A DNA stretch of 52,385 bases from the NCBI RefSeq assembly GCF_000526955.1, contig NZ_JAHB01000005.1, positions 1 to 52,385 on the forward strand, written 5' to 3'. The translations under genes were made by a program, and so were the position numbers. Within the stretch, counting starts at the first letter, position 1, and every line of letters starts with the position of its first letter. This DNA comes from Mycoplasmopsis cricetuli ATCC 35279. GTDB lineage: Bacteria; Bacillota_I; Bacilli_A; Mycoplasmatales; Metamycoplasmataceae. The notes beneath the pieces are model-generated. The model had not been told where the DNA came from, made no database searches, and saw only the letters and a program-made list of their open reading frames with translations. Positions 20,880-30,924 of this stretch are shown here, one piece after another.

Positions 20880-21217
20880 TGCAACAAGCAGTCGCACATG
20901 TTAAATTACAAAGAGTAAGTGTTTCAAAAGCTAAATTAGTAGCTAATCTTTTCCGAGGAAAGGATATTAAAACAGCGCTTGCAATTTTACATAACACCCC
21001 TAAAAAATCAGCCCCTATTTTCTTAAAATTACTTAATTCAGCCATCGCAAATGCAACTAACAATCATGCAATGAATGCATCAAATTTGTATGTTAAAGAA
21101 GTTTATGTTAATGAAGGTCCAACTTTAAAGAGATTTCAACCAAGAAGTCAAGGAAGAGCTTATTCAATTTTTAAACGTACATCTAATTTATCAATTATTT
21201 TACAGGAGAAAAACTAA
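20879..21217 (+). CDS. rplV: Ribosomal protein L22
   Basis: Tunnel-lining 50S protein of 112 residues: [22 protein letters not shown] at the start and the extended loop region [24 protein letters not shown]. There is no upstream Shine-Dalgarno beyond the coding end of rpsS (TAATG overlap), suggesting coupled translation. Confidence 0.97.
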   Translation: MQQAVAHVKLQRVSVSKAKLVANLFRGKDIKTALAILHNTPKKSAPIFLKLLNSAIANATNNHAMNASNLYVKEVYVNEGPTLKRFQPRSQGRAYSIFKRTSNLSIILQEKN

Positions 21218-21888
21218 TGGGACAAAAGGTTAATCCAAATGGATTCCGTTATGGAATTACTAAAGCACACAATTCACTTTGATTTGCCAATAAAGATAAC
21301 TTTGGAAACTATTTAGTTCAAGATGCTAAAATTTACAAATTTTTTGATAAGTATGTACGTGAATATCAAATTGGTAAAATTAATGTTAAAAGAAATCAAA
21401 AAAATAAAGTTAATGTTTTAATTTATACTGCAAAACCTGCTGTAATATTAGGTACTGAAGGTAAAAATATCCAAGAATTAACATTAAAGTTAAAAAAATC
21501 ACTTAAAGATCGCAACCTTGATCTTAATTTACAAGTTGTTGAACTTAAAAATCCTGATTTAAATGCAAGATTATTAGCTGAAATGATTGCACAAAAATTA
21601 GAAAATCGTGAAAGTTTCCGTTCAGCTCAAAAAATCGCTATTAAAAATGCAATGCGCTCAGGAGCAAAAGGAATTAAAACTGCTGTTTCAGGACGTTTAA
21701 ATGGAGTTGATATGGCTCGTACTGAAGGATATTCAGAAGGAGAAATGAAACTTCATACTTTAAGACAAAATGTTGATTATGCTACTGCAACTGCAAGAAC
21801 TACATATGGTGCAATTGGAGTAAAAGTTTGAATTTCACTTGGCGAAATTTTGGAAGGAGATCATAATGCTTCAACCAAAAAGAACTAA
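21217..21888 (+). CDS. rpsC: Ribosomal protein S3
   Basis: 30S protein at the mRNA entry site. 223 residues: [16 protein letters not shown], a KH domain ([20 protein letters not shown]) and the C-terminal signature [25 protein letters not shown]. Trp codons at 21280 and 21829 are TGA. Its last 23 bases overlap the start of rplP. Confidence 0.97.
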
Positions 21889-22291
21889 ATATAGAAAACC
21901 ATTTTTAGTTAAACATGATAAACGTAAAGCAACTAAAGGAAATACTGTTGTTTTTGGTGAATTTGGATTGCAGGCAATTACAAGCTCATGAATTGATTCT
22001 CGTCAAATTGAATCAGCTCGTATTGCTGCAACCAGAAGAATGGGACGTGAAGGGCAAGTTATTATTCGGATTTTCCCTCACTTTGCTAAAACCTCAAAAC
22101 CAATTGGAGTACGTATGGGTTCAGGAAAAGGTGCTCCAGAAAAATGATACACTGCTGTTAAAATTAATACTATAATGTTTGAAGTATCAGGAGTTGCTGA
22201 AGATATTGCTCGAGATGCTTTAAGACTTGCTGGACATAAATTGCCTGTTAAATGAAAAATTATTACTAAAAATCAAGAAGGGACTAACTAA
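21866..22291 (+). CDS. rplP: Ribosomal protein L16
   Basis: 50S protein at the A-site tRNA entrance. 141 residues starting [13 protein letters not shown], with [16 protein letters not shown] and [18 protein letters not shown]. Three TGA Trp codons (21989, 22145, 22253) break the frame in the standard code. The 23-base overlap with rpsC is the longest in the cluster, and AAGGAG inside rpsC provides the Shine-Dalgarno. Confidence 0.96.
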
Positions 22292-22482
22292 TGCTATATA
22301 AAGATTTGTTAAATAAATCAATTGAAGAACTTCAACAACTTTCAACAGATCTTAAAGCAGAACTTTGAACTTTAAGATTTCAAAATATTACAGGTAATTT
22401 AGATCAAACACACAAGATTAATGCTATTAAAAAAGATATTGCTAAAGTGCTTACTGCATTAAATGCTAAAGGAGCTAAATAA
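22291..22482 (+). CDS. rpmC: Ribosomal protein L29
   Basis: 63-residue two-helix protein at the tunnel exit: [31 protein letters not shown] with Trp from TGA, then [18 protein letters not shown]. It begins on the stop codon of rplP (TAATG). Confidence 0.95.
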
Positions 22483-22484
22483 TT

Positions 22485-22754
22485 ATGCAAAGAAACACAA
22501 GAAAAACATTAGTTGGTACCGTTGTTTCAGCTCATAAAACTTTAAAAACAATTATTGTCGCTGTTGATACATACAAAAAACACCCTCTTTACTCTAAACG
22601 TTTTAAATCAACCAAACGTTTTGCAGTTCATGATGAAGAACATGTAGCAAAATTAGGTGATGTGGTAACTATTATGGAAACACGCCCACTTTCAAAAACC
22701 AAACGTTTTAGGTTGTTATCAGTTAAACAATCCACATTTCAAGGAGATAAATAA
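22485..22754 (+). CDS. rpsQ: Ribosomal protein S17
   Basis: OB-fold 30S protein of 89 residues: [31 protein letters not shown] then [30 protein letters not shown]. It overlaps rplN by one base. Confidence 0.97.
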   Translation: MQRNTRKTLVGTVVSAHKTLKTIIVAVDTYKKHPLYSKRFKSTKRFAVHDEEHVAKLGDVVTIMETRPLSKTKRFRLLSVKQSTFQGDK

Positions 22755-23119
22755 TGCTCATAGAACTTTCAAAAGCAAATGTGGCAGATAATTCTGGTGC
22801 TAAAGAAATTGGCGTAATTCGTATTTTGGGTGGTTCAAAGAAAAAAACAGCTAAAATTGGTGATGTTGTTGTTTGTTCAGTTAAAAAAGCCATTCCAAAT
22901 GGTGGTGTTAAAGAAGGACAAGTAGTAAAGGCTGTTGTTGTGCGTTCACGTTATGGAATTGCTAGAGATAATGGTTCATACATTCGTTTTGATGATAATG
23001 CTGTAGTTCTTTTAAAAGAAGATGGTACACCAAGAGGGACTCGTGTTTTTGGACCTGTTGCTCGTGAAATTCGTGAGAAATATCCAAAAATAGTTTCTCT
23101 AGCACCTGAGGTGTTATAA
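22754..23119 (+). CDS. rplN: Ribosomal protein L14
   Basis: Subunit-interface 50S protein of 121 residues. [46 protein letters not shown] and [15 protein letters not shown] are highly conserved. An AAGGAG site lies in the end of rpsQ. Confidence 0.97.
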   Translation: MLIELSKANVADNSGAKEIGVIRILGGSKKKTAKIGDVVVCSVKKAIPNGGVKEGQVVKAVVVRSRYGIARDNGSYIRFDDNAVVLLKEDGTPRGTRVFGPVAREIREKYPKIVSLAPEVL

Positions 23120-23131
23120 CAAGGAGTTTTT

Positions 23132-23461
23132 GTGAAAATAAAATTTAAGAAAAACGATGAAGTTATAGTTATTGCAGGAAAAGAAAAAGGTAAAACCGGT
23201 TCTGTTGAAAAAATACTTCACAGTAAAAATGCACTTATTATCAAAGGTCTTAATTTAGTAACCAAACACAACAAACCATCTCAACAAAATCAAGATGGAA
23301 CAATTACCAATATTGAAGCTCCAATTCATGTATCAAATGTAGCATATCTTGTTAAAAAAGAAACCAAAGACAAACCAGCACAATTTTCAAAACTTGGATA
23401 TAAAATTGATAAAAATGAAAAAAAAGTTAGAGTAATTAAAAAAACAAAGAAGGAAATTTAA
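23132..23461 (+). CDS. rplX: Ribosomal protein L24
   Basis: 109-residue assembly initiator of the 50S subunit with a KOW motif ([22 protein letters not shown]). The start is GTG, supported by AAGGAG seven bases upstream; there is no in-frame ATG at the right place. Confidence 0.95.
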   Translation: MKIKFKKNDEVIVIAGKEKGKTGSVEKILHSKNALIIKGLNLVTKHNKPSQQNQDGTITNIEAPIHVSNVAYLVKKETKDKPAQFSKLGYKIDKNEKKVRVIKKTKKEI

Positions 23462-23465
23462 ATCT

Positions 23466-24011
23466 ATGTTAAAGAAAATTTATTTAGAAAAAGCCATTCC
23501 AACTTTAAAAGAGAAATTCAATTACTCTTCAATTATGCAAGTTCCAAGAATAGAAAAAGTTATCATTAATATGACCGCTGGTAAAGAAGTATCAAATTCC
23601 AAAGCAATTGAAGCAGTTTTAAAAGAACTTGAGCTTATTACAGGACAAAAACCATTTCAAACTAAAGCTAGAAAATCAAATGCTTCATGAAAACTTCGTG
23701 AAGGAATGCCTATGGGGGGTAAAGTTACTCTTCGTAGAGAACGTATGTGAGAATTTTTAGATAAATTAATCAATGTTGCAATGCCTCGGATTCGTGATTT
23801 TCGTGGCGCTAATCCAAAAGCTTTTGATGGAAGAGGGAATTACTCTTTAGGAATCAAAGAAGAAATTATTTTTCCAGAAATTGAATATGATAAAATCTCA
23901 CGCAACAAAGGACTTGATGTTATTATTGTTACTACCGCACAAACCAATAAGGAAGCAAAATCATTACTTGAATTAATTGGAATTCCATTTGAGAAAAAAG
24001 GAGATAAATAA
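23466..24011 (+). CDS. rplE: Ribosomal protein L5
   Basis: 5S rRNA-binding 50S protein. 181 residues: [19 protein letters not shown], then [44 protein letters not shown] and [20 protein letters not shown]. Trp at 23688 and 23748 are TGA. It overlaps rpsN by one base. Confidence 0.97.
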
Positions 24012-24193
24012 TGGCTAGAAAAGCACTTATTGAAAAAGCAAAACGTCATCCTAAATTCTCAACTCGTGGCTATACACGTTGTGAATTATGTGGGCGTCCT
24101 CATGCAGTTTTAAGAAAATATAAAGTATGCCGGATTTGTTTTAGAAACCTTGCTCATGAAGGAAAAATTCCAGGTATTAAGAAAGCGAGCTGA
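24011..24193 (+). CDS. rpsN: Ribosomal protein S14, zinc-binding short form
   Basis: 60-residue type Z S14 with both zinc pairs present (CELCGRPH and [16 protein letters not shown]). The zinc form contrasts with the zinc-free long paralogue induced by zinc limitation in other bacteria; none is seen here. Confidence 0.97.
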   Translation: MARKALIEKAKRHPKFSTRGYTRCELCGRPHAVLRKYKVCRICFRNLAHEGKIPGIKKAS

Positions 24194-24198
24194 TAGTT

Positions 24199-24594
24199 AT
24201 GTTTATTACAGATCCAATTTCAGATTTAATAGTTCGTATTAAGAACGCTAATGCAAGAAAACATAAAACTGTAGAAATTCCTTTCTCAAATAAAAAAGAA
24301 GCAATTTTAAAATTAATTCAAGAACAAGGTTATATTGTTAGTTATGCAATAATTGGCGAAAGAATTCATAAAAAATTAGTTGTTACATTAAAATATAAAG
24401 GTTCACAATCAGCAATTGTTGGAATTAAAAGAGTTTCAAAACCAGGACTCAAAGTATATGTTAAATCATCAGAAATTCCTACAATTTTATCAGGATATGG
24501 GACAGTTATTATTTCAACTTCAAAAGGATTGATGACTGGTAAAGAAGCTAAAAAGGAAAATGTTGGTGGCGAAATTGTTGCCTACATTTGATAG
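24199..24594 (+). CDS. rpsH: Ribosomal protein S8
   Basis: 131-residue 30S assembly protein: DPISDLIVRIKNANARKHKTVEIP and the C-terminal [26 protein letters not shown]. The final Trp, conserved in S8 of many bacteria, is encoded by TGA at 24589 and followed immediately by TAG, so a standard-code reading would cut it off. Confidence 0.97.
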
Positions 24595-24602
24595 GTATTA
24601 GT

Positions 24603-25142
24603 ATGTCTCGTGTTGGAAATCGTATTTTAACCATTCCTGCTGGAACAACTATTACTGTAGAAGGAACCAAGGTAACTGTTACAGGAAAACTTGGAACTCT
24701 TTCAAGAGAATTTAGTTCAAAAATTGCCATATCAATTCAAGATGATAAAGTAACAACTATTCGTGCTAATGAAGAAAAAATAACTAAACAATTGCATGGA
24801 ACTACTAATGCTCATATTGCCAATATGATTATTGGTGTTTCACAAGGATTTAAAAAGGAACTTGATATAAAAGGTGTTGGATACAAGGCTGTGTTAACTG
24901 AGAATAAGCTAGTTCTTTCAGTAGGTAAAAGTCATGAAGAAATTTTAATTGTTCCAGAAGATGTTAAAGTAACAGTGCCAAAAGCAACTGAAATTATCAT
25001 TACTGGAATCGAAAAACAAAGTGTTGGAGATTTTGCTGCAATTGTTAGAGCTAAAAGAAAACCAAGTGTATATTCAGGTAAAGGAATTTCATACAGAGAT
25101 GAAAAACTTAGACGCAAAGAAGGGAAAACATCTTCTAAATAA
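24603..25142 (+). CDS. rplF: Ribosomal protein L6
   Basis: 50S stalk-base protein of 179 residues: MSRVGNRILTIPAGTTITV, ANMIIGVSQGFKKELDIKGVGYKA and the C-terminal YSGKGISYRDEKLRRKEGK. An in-frame ATG 15 bases upstream (24588) overlaps rpsH, but 24603 matches the family start. Confidence 0.96.
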   Translation: MSRVGNRILTIPAGTTITVEGTKVTVTGKLGTLSREFSSKIAISIQDDKVTTIRANEEKITKQLHGTTNAHIANMIIGVSQGFKKELDIKGVGYKAVLTENKLVLSVGKSHEEILIVPEDVKVTVPKATEIIITGIEKQSVGDFAAIVRAKRKPSVYSGKGISYRDEKLRRKEGKTSSK

Positions 25143-25162
25143 TTAGAAGGAAAAGTATTATT

Positions 25163-25522
25163 ATGGCAAAATTATCAAGAAATGCTGCTCGTAAGGCAAA
25201 ACATGTTCGTATTCGTGCAACTAAAGATATTTATGGTAATGCAACCAGACCACGTTTAAGTGTATTTAAATCTCACCAAAATTTTTATGCTCAATTAATT
25301 GATGATCAAAAAGCACATACTTTAGCTAGTGTTAGCACTTTAGTTAAGAATGGTCAATACAAAGGAAATATTTTACATGCTAAAGAACTTGGAAGTCAAA
25401 TGGGAGAAAAAATTATAGCTCTAGGAATTAAAGAAATTGTTTTTGATCGTTCAGGATATTTATATCATGGAAGAGTAAAAGCTTTTGCTGATGCTGTCAG
25501 AGAAAAAGGAGTTAAATTCTAA
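25163..25522 (+). CDS. rplR: Ribosomal protein L18
   Basis: 5S rRNA-binding protein of 119 residues: [22 protein letters not shown], then [26 protein letters not shown] at the end. AGAAGGAAA precedes the ATG. It overlaps rpsE by one base. Confidence 0.97.
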   Translation: MAKLSRNAARKAKHVRIRATKDIYGNATRPRLSVFKSHQNFYAQLIDDQKAHTLASVSTLVKNGQYKGNILHAKELGSQMGEKIIALGIKEIVFDRSGYLYHGRVKAFADAVREKGVKF

Positions 25523-26190
25523 TGGAAAACCAGAAAGAAAAAAAGACTACTGGAACAACCGAAATTAAATTAGAACGTCCAGTTCAACGTAAAGATAAAC
25601 CTCAAACAGCCCCAGTTGAAGAAAGAAGAAATTTCAGAAACACTAAAACTAGAGATGGTAAACGTCCAAATCGTGATGATCGTCCAAGAAGAAATCGTAA
25701 TTTTGAACAACCAGTTTCAGAATTTACTGAAAAAGTAGTAAACATTGCTAGAGTTACTAAAGTTGTTAAAGGTGGAAGAAGATTTAGTTTTAGTGCTTTT
25801 GTGGTAGTTGGGAATAAAAAAGGAAGTGTTGGTTTTGGACACGGTAAAGCAAATGAAGTTCCTGACGCAATTAAAAAAGCCATTAAAGATGGACAAAATA
25901 ATTTAATTGAAGTTCCTATTGTAAATGGAACAGTACCACATGAAATTAATGCTAAATTTTTAGCCTCTAAAGTAATGTTAAAACCAGCACCAAAAGGAAA
26001 GGGGCTTATTGCTTCAGGTGCTGTGCGTGCTGTAATTGAACTTGCAGGATATACTGACATGGTAACAAAAACTTATGGTTCACGTACTAAAGCTAATATT
26101 GTTAAAGCGACTTTACGAGCTCTTTCACAACTTAGAACAGCTGAACAAATTGCAGAAATTAGAAATAAAGATGTAAAGGATTTAATTTAG
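25522..26190 (+). CDS. rpsE: Ribosomal protein S5
   Basis: Decoding-accuracy protein of the 30S subunit. The S5 domain begins near residue 65 ([65 protein letters not shown]). The first 60 residues are a basic, disordered-looking extension ([20 protein letters not shown]) that bacterial S5 normally lacks. Total length is 222 residues. Confidence 0.96.
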   Translation: MENQKEKKTTGTTEIKLERPVQRKDKPQTAPVEERRNFRNTKTRDGKRPNRDDRPRRNRNFEQPVSEFTEKVVNIARVTKVVKGGRRFSFSAFVVVGNKKGSVGFGHGKANEVPDAIKKAIKDGQNNLIEVPIVNGTVPHEINAKFLASKVMLKPAPKGKGLIASGAVRAVIELAGYTDMVTKTYGSRTKANIVKATLRALSQLRTAEQIAEIRNKDVKDLI

Positions 26191-26191
26191 T

Positions 26192-26632
26192 ATGGCAATT
26201 AAATTACACACATTAAAATTCACTGAAGGTTCACGTAAAGAAAAACATCGTAAAGGACGTGGGCATGCTGCAGGAAAAGGAAAACAAGCTGGTAAAGGAC
26301 AATCAGGACAAAACAAGCGTAAAGGGCATAGACTTGGATTTGAAGGAGGTCAAACTCCTTGATTTCGTAGAATTGGTAAACGTGGATTTACCAATGTAAA
26401 TCACATTGAATTTCAAGTTGTTAATTTAAAAGATTTAGAGTTAAAATTCCAAGATAATGAACAAGTAACTATTGAATCCTTGTTTGCAAAAAATTTAGTA
26501 AAAAGAACTAAACCAATTAAAATCCTTGGAAATGGTTCTTTATCTAAAAAATTAATTGTTAAAGTTCATGCGGTTTCAGCTTCAGCTAAATTAGCAATAG
26601 AAGCAGCTGGTGGAGAAGTGCAGGATTTATAA
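26192..26632 (+). CDS. rplO: Ribosomal protein L15
   Basis: 146-residue 50S assembly protein with the glycine-rich start [21 protein letters not shown] and [17 protein letters not shown] (Trp from TGA). It begins one base after rpsE; the gene for L30 (rpmD) that often lies between them is absent. A terminator follows directly where secY would normally come. Confidence 0.96.
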
Positions 26633-26646
26633 TTCAATTTCAATTT

Positions 26647-26669
26647 AAAGCAGTTTTACTGCTTTTTTT
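26647..26669 (+). terminator. Terminator of the S10-rplO operon
   Basis: AAAGCAGT (26647-26654), TTT loop, ACTGCTTT (26658-26665) and a further T run. It ends transcription where other bacteria continue into secY. Confidence 0.9.
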
Positions 26670-26696
26670 GATATATATTATTGTATTTAGTTAAAT

Positions 26697-26726
26697 TTGT
26701 AATTTATAAAGGGATGTTGATATAAT
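26697..26726 (+). promoter_or_regulatory. Promoter of the ABC-2-like permease gene
   Basis: TTGTAA (26697-26702), 18-base spacer and TATAAT (26721-26726) with an extended TGa at 26718-26720. The leader is about 55 bases with AAAGGAAA before ATG 26788. Confidence 0.6.
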
Positions 26727-26787
26727 TTATATGTAAATTTTTAAATTAAATAGTTTAATAATATATAAAAAAAAGAAAGGAAAAAAC

Positions 26788-28356
26788 ATGAAAATTTTTA
26801 CCTTAAATAATTTTCAAGCTTCATATTTTTACTTACAAAATATTTTTCGTAAAAAAATTTTTTGAATACTGTTTTTAGTTTCACATTTATTAATTTTAGT
26901 AGGAGCAGTCACTTTTGTTTTAATTTTAAAAGCAAAAGGAAATAAATCAATTCTTAATTATGGAATAATTGCAATCTCTCTTATTTCAATGATTGATTTA
27001 TTATTTATTTTTCTTTCATTACAAATTGTGTCAAAATTATTTTATTCAGATAAAACCTCAAACAATGAAATTATGCTAATAGCAAGATCATTTACAAGAA
27101 AAAATCTTATTTTAAATAAATTTTTATGTTTTATTTGTATTGGTATTGTTTATTCTTTATTTGCGTATGTACTAAAAATAATAATTTTTTTAGTTGCTAA
27201 AGAAAAACTTTTAAATTATGCAAATTGATATTATTTAAGTATTTTTTTAAATTTGCTTTTTTATTTCTTTTTTGGATCATTTTTTATGCTCCTAAAAACA
27301 AAATTATCATTTAAAACAGCAATAATGATTTTAACTGGTGTATTTGTTTCATCTTCCGCACTGAATCCACTTGCTAGTTTAATTCCAACTAAAGCCAATT
27401 CTTTTAAAAGAGATATTGAAAATTTTGAAAGATTTGATATTAAAGAAGAAAATAATGAAATTAGTTTGCAAAAATTTTTAATAAAAGATAAAAATGATAA
27501 ATTAAAATTAATTATTGCTCCTGGAAATGAAGATAATAATATTGACAGAAAAACATTTTCAGAAGAAGAAAAAACTAAAGTTCAAAATTTTGGAAATAAT
27601 CTTTATATATTGAGGTTTATTTTTAGATTTTTAAGTCCAACTCAAGAGTTTTTATTTTATCCTCAAAGAAATTTTCTTGATTCTAGTTTTTTAAGTTCTG
27701 ATTTAGAAGAAAAAAACGCAAAAATTTCATTTGTAAATTATCATGATAATTGAGAAAATGATGAAGATAAAGTTTTTTATTTAAGTTTTAAAAAAGATAG
27801 CACAATCATTCATAGTGAAATTTTTGAATATTTTTTTAATTTAAAATTTAAATCTATATTTAAAAAGAATGCAATTATGTTAAAAGAGCAACTTGCAAAA
27901 AAATTAAAAATTACTACTGAAGAATATGAAAAAATGTGAGATGAATTTATTTTAAATGAAGAAACTAACAATACAAAAGATTTTACAAAAATAAAAAACC
28001 TTTTAATTAAATTTTTAGAAGATAAAAAAATATTAAAACTATTAAATGATAATGAAACTTTTCTAAATACATTATCATTGTTGTATTTAGTTTATCCAGA
28101 AAGTAATTTTATACAAGTGTTTATTAAGGGGATATTAGATAATAATAATCAAATAGAAATTAATAATCATAAATTTAGTATTTTATTAAACAATAAAGAA
28201 AATGAACAAAAATTGTTTAAAGAAGTTAATGAAATTTTTGTTTATAAAGAAAAAACAATAAGCACAAAAACTTTTATTATAATATTTATGCTTAGTTTAA
28301 GTTTAATATTTATGTTAGCCACATATTTTAATTATTTAAGAAAAGATAACTTTTAA
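26788..28356 (+). CDS. ABC-2-type permease-like membrane protein
   Basis: 522-residue protein with at least five hydrophobic segments in the first 210 residues, a hydrophilic region of about 280 residues (220-490) and one C-terminal TM helix (TFIIIFMLSLSLIFMLATYF). A stretch after TM2 (YSDKTSNNEIMLIARSFTRKNLILNKF) resembles the loop of ABC-2 permeases, which move drugs or lipids. That assignment rests on this pattern only. No ATP-binding subunit is adjacent, so it would need a partner elsewhere. TGA Trp codons are frequent; the frame has no other stop. Confidence 0.5.
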
Positions 28357-28514
28357 TTTATAAAAATGGTATAAATTTATATTCAAAAAATTAAAAAATC
28401 TTTAACTTTTTATTTAAAAAATATTTTATATCAATAATGATTTAAATTTTATGGTTATAGTGTTTTTTTAATAATAATATTTGTACTTTTAAATTATTTA
28501 ATAATCTTAAATTT

Positions 28515-28556
28515 AATTAAAAAATCTAAAAACAATTGTTTTTAGATTTTTTAATT
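28515..28556. terminator. Perfect 42-base palindrome, likely bidirectional terminator
   Basis: AATTAAAAAATCTAAAAAC (28515-28533) is followed by AATT and its exact complement to 28556. A-tracts and T-tracts flank a TCTAAAAAC/GTTTTTAGA stem. It could end transcripts from the ABC-2-like gene and stop read-through from the minus strand. Confidence 0.65.
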
Positions 28557-28795
28557 ATTCACTAAAATATTTGGAAATTTATTATTAAGATCAATTAATT
28601 TTTTAATTATTATTAGGTTTATTTGAATAATATGAAAATTCAACTTTTGCATTTATTATTATTTTCAGTTTTTTAAAATAATTTAATTGTTTATCAAATA
28701 ACTAGTTGCAGTTGATAAATTTAAATTAAAATCTTGCAATTTCATATTTTTTTTCTTTTTTGCAATTTAATTGCACTATTTTTCAATATTGAAAA

Positions 28796-28822
28796 TAAAA
28801 AATGTCAAGAGTGACATTTTTT
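28796..28822 (-). terminator. Terminator of the rluD-type operon
   Basis: AAATGTCA (28800-28807), AGAG loop, TGACATTT (28812-28819), flanked by A and T runs. It lies 11 bases after the stop of the minus-strand membrane protein gene. Confidence 0.82.
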
Positions 28823-28832
28823 ATTTATAAAC

Positions 28833-29720
28833 TTATTTTTTATTTTGTTGTGTATAAATATAAATTTTTTCAGCAAGTTCTTCTTTAGACATTTCTTTGT
28901 ATCCATAAATTCCAATTAACTCTGCCATTTTATATAGTTTTTCATTTGGTAAATCAAGTAGTTTTTTAATTTGTTTGTTTTTCTCTTTTTCTTCAGGTGT
29001 TTCAACTATTTCAGCTGAATCAACATTATCATTATTTGTATTTGAATTTTGAACATTTTCATTATTTTGTTGCATAAATGGAAATCCAGTAAAAGGATTT
29101 GTAAATGAATTTCCTTGAGAATTATTAGAAGCATTTTTAAATAATTCATTAAATATTTTTTGTTGAGCCTCAAAGCGAGAAGCTGCAACAAAGGCTTTGC
29201 GAATTAAAGAAACTTGATTAACAACAAAAATATAGGCTAGTAAATTAAATGATAAATTAATAATTGATAAAATAATAAAGTTTAAGTAAGGTAAATAATA
29301 ACCATATCTCATAATATCTCATCCAGAAATTAAAATTATAACAAAAGGAAAAAATACACTAAAAAATGAAATTTTTTCAAAAGATTTGATTTTATAAGCT
29401 TGTTTAATATTTACAATATAAGAAATTAATAATCCTAGTGAAATAATTAAATAAGTTAAATCTTGCATAATTGATCTAAATCAAATACCATTAGCTTCAT
29501 TTTGGGTTACTTTATTACCATTAATATCTAATTCTATTAAAAAATGAGTAAAGTCATTTTTTAAAATAAATGTTAAAATTACTTTTACTGCAAAAATAAT
29601 TAAAATAATTGACAAAACAAAAATCATTGCAATAATAAATTTTCTAAACTGCAATTCTTTTTTTCAAAGATCTTTAACATTTTTTATTTTTAAAAAACTT
29701 CTATCATACATTCCAAACAT
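28833..29720 (-). CDS. Membrane protein with C-terminal Rho-N/SAP-like domain
   Basis: 295 residues. The N-terminal half has about four hydrophobic helices (FIIAMIFVLSIILIIFAVKV near 25-45, then about 80-100, 115-135 and 145-165). The rest is a polar Asn/Gln-rich linker and a final segment of about 45 residues, LLDLPNEKLYKMAELIGI / YGYKEMSKEELAEKI. That segment follows the helix-extended loop-helix pattern of Rho N-terminal or SAP domains, which bind nucleic acids. The assignment is by pattern only. AGGAGG precedes its ATG, which overlaps the stop of the pseudouridine synthase gene by one base, so both are co-transcribed. Trp codons at 29666, 29483 and 29321 are TGA. Confidence 0.6.
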
Positions 29721-30637
29721 TATTGTCCTCCTTTTAGCTGCTCGAAATTAAAGTTGCAAATTTCAAACTGCTTTGGTATTTTTGAATATAAAATAATTTT
29801 TTGCTTATTAATAGGATGAATAAATGATAATTTATAAGCATGTAACCTTTGATTAAAATCATCAACTTTTTTTCCATAAACTGGATCACCATATACTGGA
29901 TTTTTAATATAAGCAAGATGAACTCTAATTTGGTGAGTTCTACCAGTTTCAAGTGAACATTTTACAAGAGATTTAGGAAGTTTATCAATGTAAAATGTTT
30001 TTAAATTTTCTACATATGTAATTGCAGGCTTAGAATTATTATTGGTAATTGTCATCATCTGTCTATTTTTTAAATCGCGACCAATTGGCAAATCAAGTTT
30101 AATTTTTTTATCTTCTAAAATTCCATCTATAATTGCTAGATATTCACGATTAATCTGATGTTTTTTAAAATCCTCAGCCAATAATTTATGAATTTCATTA
30201 TTTTTAGCAATTATTAATAATCCACTGGTATCTTTATCAATTCGATGTACAATTCCAGGCCTAAGTAATCCATTTTCATTAGATAAATTATTTTTAAAAT
30301 GATATAACAATCCATTCACTAAAGTATTATCGTAATGACCAGGAGCTGGATGAACAATTAGACCAGAAGGTTTGTCAATGACAAATAAATATTCATCTTC
30401 ATAAACAATATTTAAATCTATTTTTTGAGGGTGTATTTTAATTTCTTTATCAAGTAATTTGACAATTTCAATTAATTGCCCTTCACGAACAATATATTTA
30501 GGCTTAATTACATTAGTGCCATTAACAAAAACTGCCCTTTGTTCAATAAGAGCTTTTATATCATTTCGAGTGATTTGGCTATTGTTTGATATGTATTTAT
30601 CAATTCGCTCTTTATATTTTACTTCTAAGGATATCAT
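29720..30637 (-). CDS. rluD: RluA-family rRNA pseudouridine synthase (RluD-like)
   Basis: Converts specific uridines in 23S rRNA to pseudouridine. 305 residues with an S4 domain at 13-65 (RIDKYISNNSQITRNDIKALI), the catalytic motif HRIDKDTSGLLI with Asp134, the family motif VIDKPSGLIVHPAPGH and the C-terminal LETGRTHQIRVHLAYI. The exact target is not decided by sequence; RluD-type is inferred from the S4 domain and the HPAPGH motif. There is no Shine-Dalgarno; the -10 box sits directly upstream of the ATG. Confidence 0.92.
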   Translation of the reverse strand: MISLEVKYKERIDKYISNNSQITRNDIKALIEQRAVFVNGTNVIKPKYIVREGQLIEIVKLLDKEIKIHPQKIDLNIVYEDEYLFVIDKPSGLIVHPAPGHYDNTLVNGLLYHFKNNLSNENGLLRPGIVHRIDKDTSGLLIIAKNNEIHKLLAEDFKKHQINREYLAIIDGILEDKKIKLDLPIGRDLKNRQMMTITNNNSKPAITYVENLKTFYIDKLPKSLVKCSLETGRTHQIRVHLAYIKNPVYGDPVYGKKVDDFNQRLHAYKLSFIHPINKQKIILYSKIPKQFEICNFNFEQLKGGQ

Positions 30638-30644
30638 TAATCTA

Positions 30645-30650
30645 ATTATA
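30645..30650 (-). promoter_or_regulatory. -10 box of the pseudouridine synthase operon, nearly leaderless
   Basis: TATAAT on the minus strand, seven bases before the ATG at 30637. The expected start is at or one base before the A of the ATG. Confidence 0.55.
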
Positions 30651-30860
30651 CTAGTTATTAAAAAATAAAAAAATTAAATTTAGCAATTTATTTATTTTTC
30701 TGCTAATTCTTTTAAAGAAAAACTTTCTTAAAATTTAAATAGTATATCTCAGTATATTTTAATTTTAAAATTATCTATTTCTGTATAAATTTTAAAGCTG
30801 AAACAATTTAGTAAAAAAATTTGATAAATAATTTAAAATTTTAATTAGTATCACTTAAAA

Positions 30861-30888
30861 TTGATTTATTTTTTAGTGAATTTATAAT
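30861..30888 (+). promoter_or_regulatory. Promoter of the 31-residue peptide gene
   Basis: TTGATT (30861-30866), 16-base spacer, TATAAT (30883-30888). The start would be near 30895, giving a 30-base leader with AGGAG at 30916-30920. The flanks 30638-30860 and 31021-31165 show no other gene. Confidence 0.65.
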
Positions 30889-30924
30889 GTTTTTGTTTTT
30901 AAATTTAAAATATTTAGGAGAAAT

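Larger units (their letters stand above)
28357..28832. other. 476-base gene-free stretch with possible coding remnant
   Basis: Very AT-rich and without a gene I can support. From about 28375 to 28541 the plus strand reads IYIQKIKKSLTFYLKNILYQ, a TAA stop at 28435, then WFKFYGYSVFLIIIFVLLNYL. This vaguely resembles the N-terminus of the upstream permease (SYFYLQNIFRKKIFWILFLVSHL) and could be a decayed paralogue. Hairpins at 28515-28556 and 28796-28822 are listed separately. Confidence 0.3.

Noticed and set aside
25602-26060. 152-codon minus-strand frame inside rpsE
   Set aside because: Antisense shadow of a certain ribosomal protein gene; composition and lack of signals indicate no product.
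28551-28652. 33-codon minus-strand reading frame in the gap before the Rho-N-like gene
   Set aside because: No Shine-Dalgarno, no conserved pattern, ends inside the 42-base palindrome.
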